Below are positions 44,463 to 56,302 of a DNA stretch of 64,000 nucleotides, one piece after another. The DNA is from Acidobacteriaceae bacterium (GTDB lineage Bacteria > Acidobacteriota > Terriglobia > Terriglobales > Acidobacteriaceae), in assembly GCA_003139095.1 (NCBI GenBank), contig PLHW01000028.1:1-64000 (forward strand), in the 5' to 3' direction. Below the pieces are notes generated by a model. It saw only the letters and a program-made list of their open reading frames with translations, did no database searches and was not told the DNA's origin. The position numbers and the translations under genes are program-made. How positions within the stretch are numbered: the stretch's first letter is position 1; each line of letters starts with the position of its first letter.

Positions 44463-45242
44463 ATGACGATGAATGGGAAAGTTGCGGTGGTTACGGGCGC
44501 GTCGATGGGGATTGGGGAGGCGATTGCGAAAGTGTTTGCTGACGCGGGGGCGAGCGTGGTGCTGCTTTCGCGGGATGTGAGCCGGGGCGAGGAGGCGCGG
44601 CGGCGGGTGGGATACGTGGAGCGGACCCTGGCGCTGGCTTGCGATGTGCGCTCGCGCGATGCGATCGACGCGGCGGTGGGGGCGACGATCGCCCGGTTTG
44701 GGCGGATCGATGTGTGGGTGAATAACGCGGGGATTGGGATTCGGGACCGGGTGGCTGAGATGGACATGGCGGCGTGCCGCGAATTGTTCGAGACAAATTT
44801 TTTTGGCGCGGTGGCTTGCATGCAGGCGGTGGCTCCGACGATGAGCAAAGCGGGCGGGGGAACGATTATTAATATTTCGAGCGTGGCGGGGCATGTGCCG
44901 GTGGCGTTCATGGGGGCTTATTGCGCGAGCAAATTCGCGCTGAATGCGATTGGCAAGGCGGCGCGAGTGGAGTTGAAGCGCGGCAACATCCGCGTGCTGA
45001 CGGTGTGCCCGGGATATGTGCAAACCGATTTCGGCACGCATCTGGTCACCAGCAAAGTAGGCAACATCCGTCCGCAATCGGTGAAGGGCATTACGGTGGA
45101 GCGGGTGGCGCGGGCGACTTACAACGGATATCGCAAGCGCAAGCGCGAGGTGATTGTGCCGTGGACGATGATTCCGGTGGTGAAGCTGTATCAGCTGTTG
45201 CCGGGGGTGGTGGAGTGGGGGATGGGAAGGATGATGAAGTAG
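44463..45242 (+). CDS. short-chain dehydrogenase/reductase
   Basis: The 259-residue classical SDR has the Rossmann motif VTGASMGIGEAIAKVF (TGxxxGxG) at about 10-25. NNAG is at about 87-90, and the Ser of INISSVAG and Y-x3-K (YCASK) form the catalytic set. The C-terminus (VIVPWTMIPVVKLYQLLPG) is hydrophobic and probably membrane-associated. This type often acts on lipid or steroid-like substrates, but specificity is not visible. Frame extends upstream; the ATG at 44463 has AAGGA seven bases before it. It lies convergent with mfd. Confidence 0.9.
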   Translation: MTMNGKVAVVTGASMGIGEAIAKVFADAGASVVLLSRDVSRGEEARRRVGYVERTLALACDVRSRDAIDAAVGATIARFGRIDVWVNNAGIGIRDRVAEMDMAACRELFETNFFGAVACMQAVAPTMSKAGGGTIINISSVAGHVPVAFMGAYCASKFALNAIGKAARVELKRGNIRVLTVCPGYVQTDFGTHLVTSKVGNIRPQSVKGITVERVARATYNGYRKRKREVIVPWTMIPVVKLYQLLPGVVEWGMGRMMK

Positions 45243-45329
45243 GGTTTGAGTTCCAGGTTTCAAAGTTTCAAGGTTTCAAGGGTTCAGGGTTTCAAGGTTG
45301 CAGAGTTTCCAGGTTTGACTAAGGCTCGA
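45243..45329. repeat. GTTTCAAG octamer array between SDR and mfd
   Basis: An 80-bp direct array of GTTTCAAG/GTTTCAAA octamers (several imperfect, e.g. GGTTCAGG, GTTGCAGA) starts two bases after the SDR stop codon and ends at the stop of the convergent mfd gene (45330). All units share one orientation. Confidence 0.85.
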
Positions 45330-48944
<3,615 letters not shown>

Positions 48945-48964
48945 GTTGAGTTGATTCTATCAAG

Positions 48965-49012
48965 GGAGGAGGCGGAAGTAGAAAGTCAGAAGGCAGAAGG
49001 CAGAAGTAAAAA
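48965..49012. repeat. AGAAGGC-type repeat patch
   Basis: Several GTCAGAAGGCAGAAG-type units in direct orientation (48978-49003) lie between the mfd start and the DDAH-like gene stop. Only one arm is seen. Confidence 0.65.
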
Positions 49013-49020
49013 CGCCGGCG

Positions 49021-49890
49021 CTACTCGCGGAGGAGCGGCCGGGTGAGGCAAGTGGGGCCGCCGTTGCCGTTTTGGCAGAGTTCGGAGCCGGGGAAGGTCT
49101 GGACATTGAAGCCTGCGTTGCGGAGGCGGGCGTTGGTGCGGGGGTTTTCCTCTAATGCGATCAGGCGCTTATTGCCGAGGGAGAGGACGTTGCAGGCCAT
49201 GGTGTCGCGCTCGGAGTCGTCGATTTCGATCAGGCGGAAGTTGCGGGCGCGCAGCAGTTCGACCGTCTCAGCGGCGAGCCAGGGGAGATCGACGAGGATG
49301 GTGTGCTCGTCGAGCATGCTCAGCAGCGACATGAGATGAAGGCAGGCGGATGGGCCGGAACCGTGGGGGAGCGGGGCGGGGATCACTTCGATTTGGTAGG
49401 GCGCGAGGAGAGAGCGGAGTTGGTCGATGCCGGCGCGGTTGGTGCGGTAGCCGCGGCCGACGAGGAGGGTGCGGTCATCGAGCCAGACTATGTCGCCGGC
49501 TTCGGTGGTCGCGGGAGATTGAATTTGGGCGAGGACGGGGAGGTTAAGCGCGGCGCAGAAGGCGGCTTGGGCCTGGGCTTCGGGGATGCGGGTGGTTTTG
49601 CCGGGGCGCATCAGGATGAGACCGTGGTTGGTGGGGAGCGAGGCGTCATGAGTGTAGACCGCGTCGAGGGTTAGATGCGCACTGGCAGGGAGGGTCAGGA
49701 CTTCAGCTCCGGCTTCGGCGAGGAGATGGCAGAGGTGCCCGTACTGGGCTTCGGCCGAGGCGACGTCGGGCGGGTGGTGGAAGCCAAGGTCGCGCCAGGC
49801 GGCGGATTTGGAGGGGTCGCTCCAGCCGGCGTGGCTGGGCGGGCAGACCAGCACCTGGCGGAGCGGAGCGGTCATGGACTGGGCGGTCAT
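49021..49890 (-). CDS. amidinotransferase-fold hydrolase (DDAH-like)
   Basis: The 289-residue enzyme is of the pentein fold (amidinotransferase/arginine deiminase superfamily), closest by look to dimethylarginine dimethylaminohydrolases. The catalytic Cys is in GGPTCLTRP near the C-terminus and the His is in GSGPSACLHLMSLLSML. The acidic substrate residues are in YTHDASL and EAGDIVWLDDRTLLVG. It would hydrolyse a modified arginine or similar guanidino compound to citrulline. Two ATG codons are near the start. It lies alone between mfd and the TonB receptor region. Confidence 0.88.
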   Translation of the reverse strand: MTAQSMTAPLRQVLVCPPSHAGWSDPSKSAAWRDLGFHHPPDVASAEAQYGHLCHLLAEAGAEVLTLPASAHLTLDAVYTHDASLPTNHGLILMRPGKTTRIPEAQAQAAFCAALNLPVLAQIQSPATTEAGDIVWLDDRTLLVGRGYRTNRAGIDQLRSLLAPYQIEVIPAPLPHGSGPSACLHLMSLLSMLDEHTILVDLPWLAAETVELLRARNFRLIEIDDSERDTMACNVLSLGNKRLIALEENPRTNARLRNAGFNVQTFPGSELCQNGNGGPTCLTRPLLRE

Positions 49891-50321
49891 TGATTATATG
49901 GTAGCGGGGTAGCGGGATCAGCTTCGAGCTACGAGCTACGAGCTACGAGGCTTGCTTAAGCAATCTAGACAAAGTCGACCCGGAGTGCAATGTCGAAAAT
50001 CTAAACCGGAGTCGGCGTTGCGGGGCGGTCGAGGACGAGGGCTACGCGCGGGGCGCTACCTTTAATATGTTGAAAATCGAGACCGGCGGGGCGCGATTCG
50101 GGTGCTGGCCGGGCGGTAATCTAGGTTATCGCTTGCTTATATAGGCTCCTCTGGGTATACATATCTCCGGTATTTTTTCCGAACCAAGTTTGCGTGATGC
50201 AGGTCGATTGCAGGAGATCGAACGGTTTGAATCTGTCTGCTTGAATGGGCGTCGGCCCCCTTTGACTGCGCGCAGGGCAGGGGTGCCACGCCACATTTTT
50301 ATGGCAGACTCCAGGAGCCTT
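49891..50321. other. gap before the TonB receptor
   Basis: This 431-bp space holds a GAGCTAC array at 49922-49949 and a perfect 12-bp palindrome TTGCTTAAGCAA at 49952-49963. The rest should contain the promoter of the TonB-dependent receptor; a TATATAGG at about 50138-50145 is a possible -10 region. No gene was seen. Confidence 0.55.
49922..49949. repeat. GAGCTAC heptamer array
   Basis: Four heptamers (TTCGAGC, then TACGAGC three times, the last one imperfect) in exact 7-bp phase, 32 bp upstream of the DDAH-like start and right before a 12-bp palindrome. Confidence 0.9.
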
Positions 50322-53300
50322 ATGAAAGCTACGCGGGTTTTGTTGGTTGGCATTCTTTTGACGATTTCACAATTGGCGCTGGGACAGGGTTCGGCGACCG
50401 GCGATCTGCACGTCACGGTGAAGGATCAAAAAGGTGGCGTGGTGACCGATGCCACCGTAACGGTGCGCGATGTAGCCAAGGGCCTGGAGCGCACGGGCAG
50501 CGGGGACGGGCAGGGCGGGTATAGCGTACGGCAGTTGGCCCCGGGCACGTACACGGTATCGGTAGCGGCCGCGGGCTTTGCCACGGTGGAAGCGCCGGCA
50601 GTGAACATCACGGTCGGACAAATTGCCGAGCTGCCAATCGGGTTGACGGTGGCGGCGGGCAAGGAAGTGGTGGAGGTGACGTCGCAGGCGGAGTTGGTGG
50701 AGACTTCGCGGAGTTCGACGACGGACACGATCGGAGAGCGGCGGATCGAGAACCTGCCGATCAATGGGCGGAATTACATCAACTTCACGCTGACCGATTC
50801 GCAGGTGCAGCGCGATAACGCGCCAAGCCTGGGCGGAGCGGCGCCGACATCGGGACTGAACATGAGCGGGCAGCGCGGACGCTCAAACCTGGTGAACGTG
50901 GACGGAACGGACGCGACCGACAATTCGACGAACGGCGAGCGCTCGACGGTTTCGCAGGAAGACGTGCAGGAATTTCAGATCATCACCAACAGCTATGCGG
51001 CCGAGTACGGGCGAGCCGCAGGCGGGGTGGTGAACATCATTACGCGGTCGGGTTCGAACGCATTTCATGGCGACGTGTATGGATACTTGCGGAATCGGAA
51101 TTTTCAGGCGGTGAATCCGTTCTCGACGACGTCGAACCCGGCTTACACGCGGGTGCAGGCGGGCACGGCGTTTGGCGGGCCGATCGTGAAGGATAAGACG
51201 TTTTATTTCTTCTCCTACGAAACGACGCGCCGGCACGAGACGGGATTTTCGAGCATTGGGCAGGGAAATTTTGGGCTGATCCCATTTAATACGGCGAACA
51301 CAGCGGGAGGAGCCGTGCCGCTGCCGTTTGGGACGATTCAAATCACACCGCAGCAGGCGGGATTTTTGGCAGGGTTAACGCCGGCGGAGGTAGGAGCGAT
51401 CGGACTGACGAACCTGGAGAACTACGAGGTGCTGGTGGGCGCGTCGTCCGGGCAAGCGATCAACGGCCAGTGGCCGACACAACTGGTACAGGGATTGACG
51501 GGAGGATTGCTCCCCGGCTGGGCCGGTTTTCCAACCTCTTGCGTGCCGGGAGATTGCCCGGCGACGGCGATCTTCGGGCTGAGCAACGCTCCCTCCTCGT
51601 TCCAGACGCTGGCTTCGCAGGAGGGCAACTTCCCGGTGTTTGAGGGAACGAGCTTGTACTCGTTTCGCATCGACCACAATATAAGCGCTGCCAACCGGCT
51701 GTCGCTGAGCGTACATGCGAGCCCGAGCACGGTCACGGGCATCGAGGTCAGCGGGCAGGATCAGCCGTTTGGGCAAAACGCATATTCACGGACATCGCAG
51801 ACGACGTATCGCGACGTGGCGGGAATCGTGCAGGACACATGGACGCTGGGCAATAACAAGGTCAACGAATTCCGGTTCCAGTACGCGCGGCGCGGGCTGG
51901 AATATTTTTACAACACGAAGATTCCGGGAGGATCGGACCCGGCGGTGAACATTCCGGGATTTGCGTATATCGGACGCGAGCCATATTCCTACATCCGGCG
52001 CACCGAAGAACGTTATCAGTTCATGGATAATTTGGCGTGGACGATTGGACACCACGACACGAAGTTCGGCGGCGATTTCAATTATCTGCCGCTGACTGCG
52101 ACCTTCCCCGTGAACTACGGCGGCGTGTATGACTTTGGCAGCCTGAGCGCCAGCGACTTGAGCCTGCCGACAGGCTTTCCGGGATTATCGGCGGTGCAGG
52201 CGTATGGCGCGGGAGTGCCGCAGGACTTTATTCAGGGACTGGGCAGTCCGAGCGATTCGTTCCACAACATTCCGATCGGAGTGTTCTGGCAGGACAGTTG
52301 GCGGGCGCGGCATAATCTGACGGTTAACTATGGCGTGCGCTATGACGTGGAGAAGCCGCCCTCGTTTACGCCGCCGCAGGGATTGGCATTGCCCGCGTAC
52401 AACCTGCTGGGATTGCAAAAAGGAATTCAGGCCGACAAAAACAATATTCAGCCGCGACTGGGAATCGCATGGGATCCGTACGGGGATGGAAAAACCGTGG
52501 TGCGCGGGTCGTATGGAATTTTCTATGACCATCCGCTGCTGGGTCTGTATTTCCTCGGCGACGCGTCTGACGGCTCCTCGAGCGGACAGCTCGCATTCGG
52601 GCCGGGGTCGGTTTGCGCGGGCGCCGGGAACCCGGGGAATCTGAATGCGGTTGCGACCTTCCAAGGGCTGCTGCCGGCGGCAAACGGGTCGCCGGCTTCG
52701 CCGTGCTCACCGGCAACCAGCACGACGGCGCTGGGGTTGCTGAACTACGCGCCGAACCAGCAGCGGTTTTCCTGCCCCAACGGCGATCAGAATTGCGGGC
52801 TGGCGATACCGCCGTCGAGTTCGATCTTCCTGACGCAGAATTACCTGAATCCGGCGACGTTCCTGCCGCTTGGCTTTCAGCCGTTCGGATATCCGCAGGG
52901 GAAGAATTTCGTCTACGCCTATTCGGAGCAGGCGAACCTGACCATTGAGCGCGACTTGGGGAATAACTATTCATTGAGCCTGGCATACAACTTCAACGGC
53001 GGGCACCATCTGAATCGGCCGATCAACGCGAACACGGTTCGCGGGGATCTGCTGGTGAACAATTACAACGCAGCGGTGGCGGCGGGACAAACCCCATCCA
53101 GCCCGCTGACGGTGGGCACCGGATTGGTGCCTTGCGGATCCGGATCATTGGGACCATGGGTGAGCGCACCTCTCATGAACTTCTTCCGCCCGGGCGGGCT
53201 GAACCCATCGTTTGCGGCGTTCTATGGGCAACTCGCGCCCGGGTGCCTGGCGCTGGCGCAGCAGATTGTGGGCAGCCTGAAAAGCCAGGGATTCAATACG

Positions 53301-54098
53301 GCTTGCGATCCGGCGACGTACGCGGGTTGCGTGCCGTTCGGCGACATGGACGCGAACTACTCGAATGGGAGTTCGGTGTATCACGGGCTGACGGCGAACC
53401 TGCGCAAGCGTTTCAGCCAGCACTACGAATTCCAGGCGTCATACACCTGGTCGCACGCGATCGACGATTCGACGGATTTGCAGTCGACGCTGACGCCGCA
53501 GGACAGCTACTTCCCCAGTGCCGACCGGTCGACGTCGCTGTTCAATCAGAAACATCGGTTCGTATTCAACGGCGTTTATCAGAGCGGAAAATTGAGCGGC
53601 ACGAGCTTTGCGAAGAAGTTCTTCAGCAATTGGACGATTGCCCCGCTGATCGAGTTCGGCTCGGGGCGGCCCTTCAACATCATCACCAGTTCCGACGATA
53701 ACTTCCAGTTGTCGTCGCTGACCGTGCGTCCGAATGTGGTGCCGGCGGGAACGCCGGTCAGCGCCTGCGGATACGCGCCGGTGGCGTCGAAATATTCTCC
53801 GACGGGCTACTTCCAGGAGTCTTGCTTCCTCACCAATTTCAATGGCACGCTCGCGTCGCTGGACGGAAATCTGGGGCGGAATGCGGGCGTCACGCCGTGG
53901 ACGGCGTTCAACGATGTGCGGCTGGCGAAGCGGATCAGCTTCAACGAACGCTACAGCATGGATTTGATTACCGATATGTTCAACATCGCAAACGTGTATA
54001 ACGTGGCGGCGGTGAGCCCGCTGTTCGCCAATGCCGGGCAGGCGACGGCGGCATACGATCCACGACAGTTTCAGTTTGCGATGAAGATCTATTGGTAA
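50322..54098 (+). CDS. TonB-dependent receptor, Oar-like with regulatory-like N-domain
   Basis: The 1258-residue outer-membrane protein has a signal peptide (MKATRVLLVGILLTISQLALG). A carboxypeptidase-regulatory-like beta-sandwich (about 30-110, DATVTVRDVAKGLERTGSGD, YSVRQLAPGTYTVSVAAAGF) follows, then the plug (RRIENLPINGRNYINFTL, QEDVQEFQIITNSYAAEYGR) and a long beta-barrel. The last residue is an aromatic, as for BAM substrates (FQFAMKIYW). Such receptors take up carbohydrates or siderophore-like molecules in Acidobacteriota, and the ligand cannot be told. AGGAG precedes the ATG; the frame upstream has no signal sequence. A terminator follows at 54192-54217. Confidence 0.92.
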   Translation: MKATRVLLVGILLTISQLALGQGSATGDLHVTVKDQKGGVVTDATVTVRDVAKGLERTGSGDGQGGYSVRQLAPGTYTVSVAAAGFATVEAPAVNITVGQIAELPIGLTVAAGKEVVEVTSQAELVETSRSSTTDTIGERRIENLPINGRNYINFTLTDSQVQRDNAPSLGGAAPTSGLNMSGQRGRSNLVNVDGTDATDNSTNGERSTVSQEDVQEFQIITNSYAAEYGRAAGGVVNIITRSGSNAFHGDVYGYLRNRNFQAVNPFSTTSNPAYTRVQAGTAFGGPIVKDKTFYFFSYETTRRHETGFSSIGQGNFGLIPFNTANTAGGAVPLPFGTIQITPQQAGFLAGLTPAEVGAIGLTNLENYEVLVGASSGQAINGQWPTQLVQGLTGGLLPGWAGFPTSCVPGDCPATAIFGLSNAPSSFQTLASQEGNFPVFEGTSLYSFRIDHNISAANRLSLSVHASPSTVTGIEVSGQDQPFGQNAYSRTSQTTYRDVAGIVQDTWTLGNNKVNEFRFQYARRGLEYFYNTKIPGGSDPAVNIPGFAYIGREPYSYIRRTEERYQFMDNLAWTIGHHDTKFGGDFNYLPLTATFPVNYGGVYDFGSLSASDLSLPTGFPGLSAVQAYGAGVPQDFIQGLGSPSDSFHNIPIGVFWQDSWRARHNLTVNYGVRYDVEKPPSFTPPQGLALPAYNLLGLQKGIQADKNNIQPRLGIAWDPYGDGKTVVRGSYGIFYDHPLLGLYFLGDASDGSSSGQLAFGPGSVCAGAGNPGNLNAVATFQGLLPAANGSPASPCSPATSTTALGLLNYAPNQQRFSCPNGDQNCGLAIPPSSSIFLTQNYLNPATFLPLGFQPFGYPQGKNFVYAYSEQANLTIERDLGNNYSLSLAYNFNGGHHLNRPINANTVRGDLLVNNYNAAVAAGQTPSSPLTVGTGLVPCGSGSLGPWVSAPLMNFFRPGGLNPSFAAFYGQLAPGCLALAQQIVGSLKSQGFNTACDPATYAGCVPFGDMDANYSNGSSVYHGLTANLRKRFSQHYEFQASYTWSHAIDDSTDLQSTLTPQDSYFPSADRSTSLFNQKHRFVFNGVYQSGKLSGTSFAKKFFSNWTIAPLIEFGSGRPFNIITSSDDNFQLSSLTVRPNVVPAGTPVSACGYAPVASKYSPTGYFQESCFLTNFNGTLASLDGNLGRNAGVTPWTAFNDVRLAKRISFNERYSMDLITDMFNIANVYNVAAVSPLFANAGQATAAYDPRQFQFAMKIYW

Positions 54099-54147
54099 AG
54101 TCAGGAGTGAGAAGTTAGAAGGCAGAAGTTCTCAGGTCTCAGGACTT
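54099..54147. repeat. AGAAG/CTCAGG repeat patch after the TonB stop
   Basis: Directly after the stop codon, AGTCAGGAGTGAGAAGTTAG, AGAAGGCAGAAGTTCTCAG and CAGGTCTCAGG-type units are arranged in direct orientation. The AGAAG units match the family at 4380-4561 and 17808. Confidence 0.7.
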
Positions 54148-54191
54148 GCATTTGACGAGTTCGGACTTTCATCGATTTGCGTGCCGACTTT

Positions 54192-54217
54192 GGGCGGGCT
54201 TGGGTGCCCGCCCTTTT
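54192..54217 (+). terminator. rho-independent terminator of the TonB receptor
   Basis: Stem GGGCGGGC / GCCCGCCC around a TTGGGT loop, followed by TTTT. Eight perfect G-C pairs. It lies 94 bp after the receptor stop. Confidence 0.85.
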
Positions 54218-54524
54218 CCATTCAGCTCAGCTTGGGAAGATCGAACCCGCGACGCCTCTTTAATACCGCTTCCGCTTTTGCTTCCGCAATTACGCTTCTT
54301 TACAGAAACTTTTCTCTGCAATACGGGTTAATCGCATCTTACCAACCGGAGTGTATCCGCACTGGTTATTGGCTGGTGCGCGAAATGCGGAGGCCGCGCG
54401 TGTTACGCTGAGAAAGAAAAAGCCAATTCCTTCGCCTAGTCAGGTGAGACCGCATGTCTTCACCGAGAGGTTCAAAAATTCAGGGCTTTACAACCGAGGC
54501 CCGAAGAAATCCAGGAGAGATGTC

Positions 54525-56141
54525 ATGACGCTATCGAATCTGTCGCGCTCGAACCGGTTCATTCTGCCTTTTGCCCTCTTCGGCCTGGCCATGCTGGCGG
54601 CCTGCGGGAACGGCAACGGCTCGGTGGGCTCACCGAACCAGAACGGCTTTACCAATACCACTCTGAGCGGCACGTACGTGATCTCGATGGCCGGCGAGGA
54701 TGTGAACCTGGGCGCGAGCACGGCGTCCTATTTCGCGGTGGTGGGAACGATGACGACCGACGGGAAGGGGAACATCACGGGTGGAACCGTCGACATCAAC
54801 GATCCGGACCTCGGCGGGACGGGCGTATTCACAGGGCAGGCGCTAAGCGCTAGCACATACAGCGTGTCGCAGGACGGGCGCGGGACGGGCGCGCTGGTAA
54901 CGCCGGAGGGCACGCTCACCATCGATTTTGTGCTGACGACGAGCAGCCACGGGCTGATTACGCGCTTCGATACGGGCGGCAGCGGAAGCGGCACGATCGA
55001 TCTCCAGTCGACCGCGACGCAGGCTAATCTGACGGCGCTGGCATTCTCGGTTTCGGGCTCGGACTTCAGCGGAGGCGGTCTGGGAGAAGTGGGTGGGTTC
55101 TCGCTGGATGTGAACGGGAACATCACAACGGGAGTTTCCGACTTCAACGACAACGGAAGTTCGGCCGGCTTGGTGGCGCTGCCGCTGACGGGGTCGGTGG
55201 TTCTCACTTCAGGAACGAATGGCACGGCCACGTTCATCACGTCGAGCGCGTTTCCCACGCTCACGTTCGACGTTTGGGTCATCGATCCGACGCATTTGAA
55301 GCTGATCGAGACCGATACGTCAGGAACCAGCCTGTCGGGCGATGCCTACGCGCAGCAGACTTCGTTTACCGCGGGGCAGTTGGTTTACACGCTGGGCGGA
55401 GCGGACTCGAGTGGCAATCCATTTGTCGCCGGCGGTTACGCTACCACTGACGTGAACGGAAATCTCACCAGCGGGATTGAAGACTACAACGATGCGGGCA
55501 CGACGGGCTCGTCTTCGGCGGTGACCGGAAGCTGCACAACGTTTGCGGCGGGCCGGTGCCAGTTAGCGTTGACCGGCTTCAGCAACGGCGCGGCGAATAA
55601 CTTTACGTTTGCGGCCTATCCGTCGAGCGGCGGGGTGCTGCTGCTGGAAGATGACAGCCTGGGATTTGCCGAGGGCGCAGCCTATGCACAATCGGCGACC
55701 GCTTTTGGCGCCGCAGGTTATGGATTCAATCTGTCGGGGGCAAACCAGAGCGGCATCGCGAACGGCGAGGTGGATGACATTGCGCAGTTCAATGCCACGA
55801 CCTCGGCCACCAACAACATGACGGGCGTGCTGGACGAAAACGACGTAACCAAGCCGATCTCTGACGTGGCGTTAACAGGCACATATACGCCGGATTCGCC
55901 GGCAACGGGGCGGGGAGGGATCAGCGCGACCACGACCGGGACGTTTGTCGGGGGACTGACCCTGGAGTATTACGTGGTCGACTCTTCGACGGTGCTGTTT
56001 ATCGAGGGCGATACGACCCAGGTTGCGCTGGGAATCTTCCAGGCGCAGAGCGCCTCGTCGGGCGCGGCAAGGGCGGGCAGAGCGATCTCGCTGCCAAGGC
56101 CCTTTGTCCGGGCGCACGCGCTGAAGAAGCGCGCCGAATAA
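54525..56141 (+). CDS. putative lipoprotein with beta-repeats
   Basis: The 538-residue protein has a lipoprotein signal with lipobox LAAC (Cys at about 25), so it should be anchored in an envelope membrane. The mature part is Gly/Thr/Ser/Asp-rich with at least three repeating ~100-residue modules. Each has a TYVISMAG/VYTLGGAD-like strand, DxNGNITxG and DxNDxG turns (DVNGNITTGVSDFNDNG, DVNGNLTSGIEDYNDAG). This suggests beta-propeller or beta-sandwich folding. No enzyme motif was found. AGGAG precedes the ATG. It lies between the two TonB receptors on the same strand as the first, so it may be an accessory binding protein. Confidence 0.8.
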   Translation: MTLSNLSRSNRFILPFALFGLAMLAACGNGNGSVGSPNQNGFTNTTLSGTYVISMAGEDVNLGASTASYFAVVGTMTTDGKGNITGGTVDINDPDLGGTGVFTGQALSASTYSVSQDGRGTGALVTPEGTLTIDFVLTTSSHGLITRFDTGGSGSGTIDLQSTATQANLTALAFSVSGSDFSGGGLGEVGGFSLDVNGNITTGVSDFNDNGSSAGLVALPLTGSVVLTSGTNGTATFITSSAFPTLTFDVWVIDPTHLKLIETDTSGTSLSGDAYAQQTSFTAGQLVYTLGGADSSGNPFVAGGYATTDVNGNLTSGIEDYNDAGTTGSSSAVTGSCTTFAAGRCQLALTGFSNGAANNFTFAAYPSSGGVLLLEDDSLGFAEGAAYAQSATAFGAAGYGFNLSGANQSGIANGEVDDIAQFNATTSATNNMTGVLDENDVTKPISDVALTGTYTPDSPATGRGGISATTTGTFVGGLTLEYYVVDSSTVLFIEGDTTQVALGIFQAQSASSGAARAGRAISLPRPFVRAHALKKRAE

Positions 56142-56170
56142 CCCGGGTTACATAACGCGGTGATCAAAAG

Positions 56171-56200
56171 GGCGTGACTTGTTTTGAGTCACGCCTTTTT
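56171..56200 (+). terminator. rho-independent terminator of the lipoprotein gene
   Basis: Perfect nine-base stem GGCGTGACT / AGTCACGCC, seven-base loop TGTTTTG, then TTTTT. It lies 29 bp after the stop codon. It could also serve the convergent TonB gene at 56303, since an A-run precedes the stem on the other side. Confidence 0.92.
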
Positions 56201-56302
56201 GTTGTCGGTATCGGTCTCAGCCCCGTCGCTCATATTTGGCGGGCGGCCGCGGGCAAGGTCGCCCTCGGCAACATCACTGCCACATCAATCAGATCCACAT
56301 CA

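Larger units (their letters stand above)
54099..54524. other. gap between the TonB receptor and the lipoprotein gene
   Basis: This 426-bp region contains a repeat patch, a terminator (54192-54217) and about 300 bp that should include the promoter of the lipoprotein gene. A tRNA-like TTCGAAC box around 54240 was checked and rejected. No gene was recognised. Confidence 0.5.

Noticed and set aside
49952-49963. The palindrome TTGCTTAAGCAA as a proven operator
   Set aside because: It is a perfect palindrome, but it lies next to a repeat array and no regulator gene is near, so it is recorded only in the gap description.
54225-54300. A minus-strand segment reading GCGGGTTCGATCTTCCC, similar to a tRNA T-arm
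   Set aside because: The T-stem does not pair (GCGGG against TTCCC), and no anticodon or acceptor arms could be found around it. It is either chance or a worn fragment.
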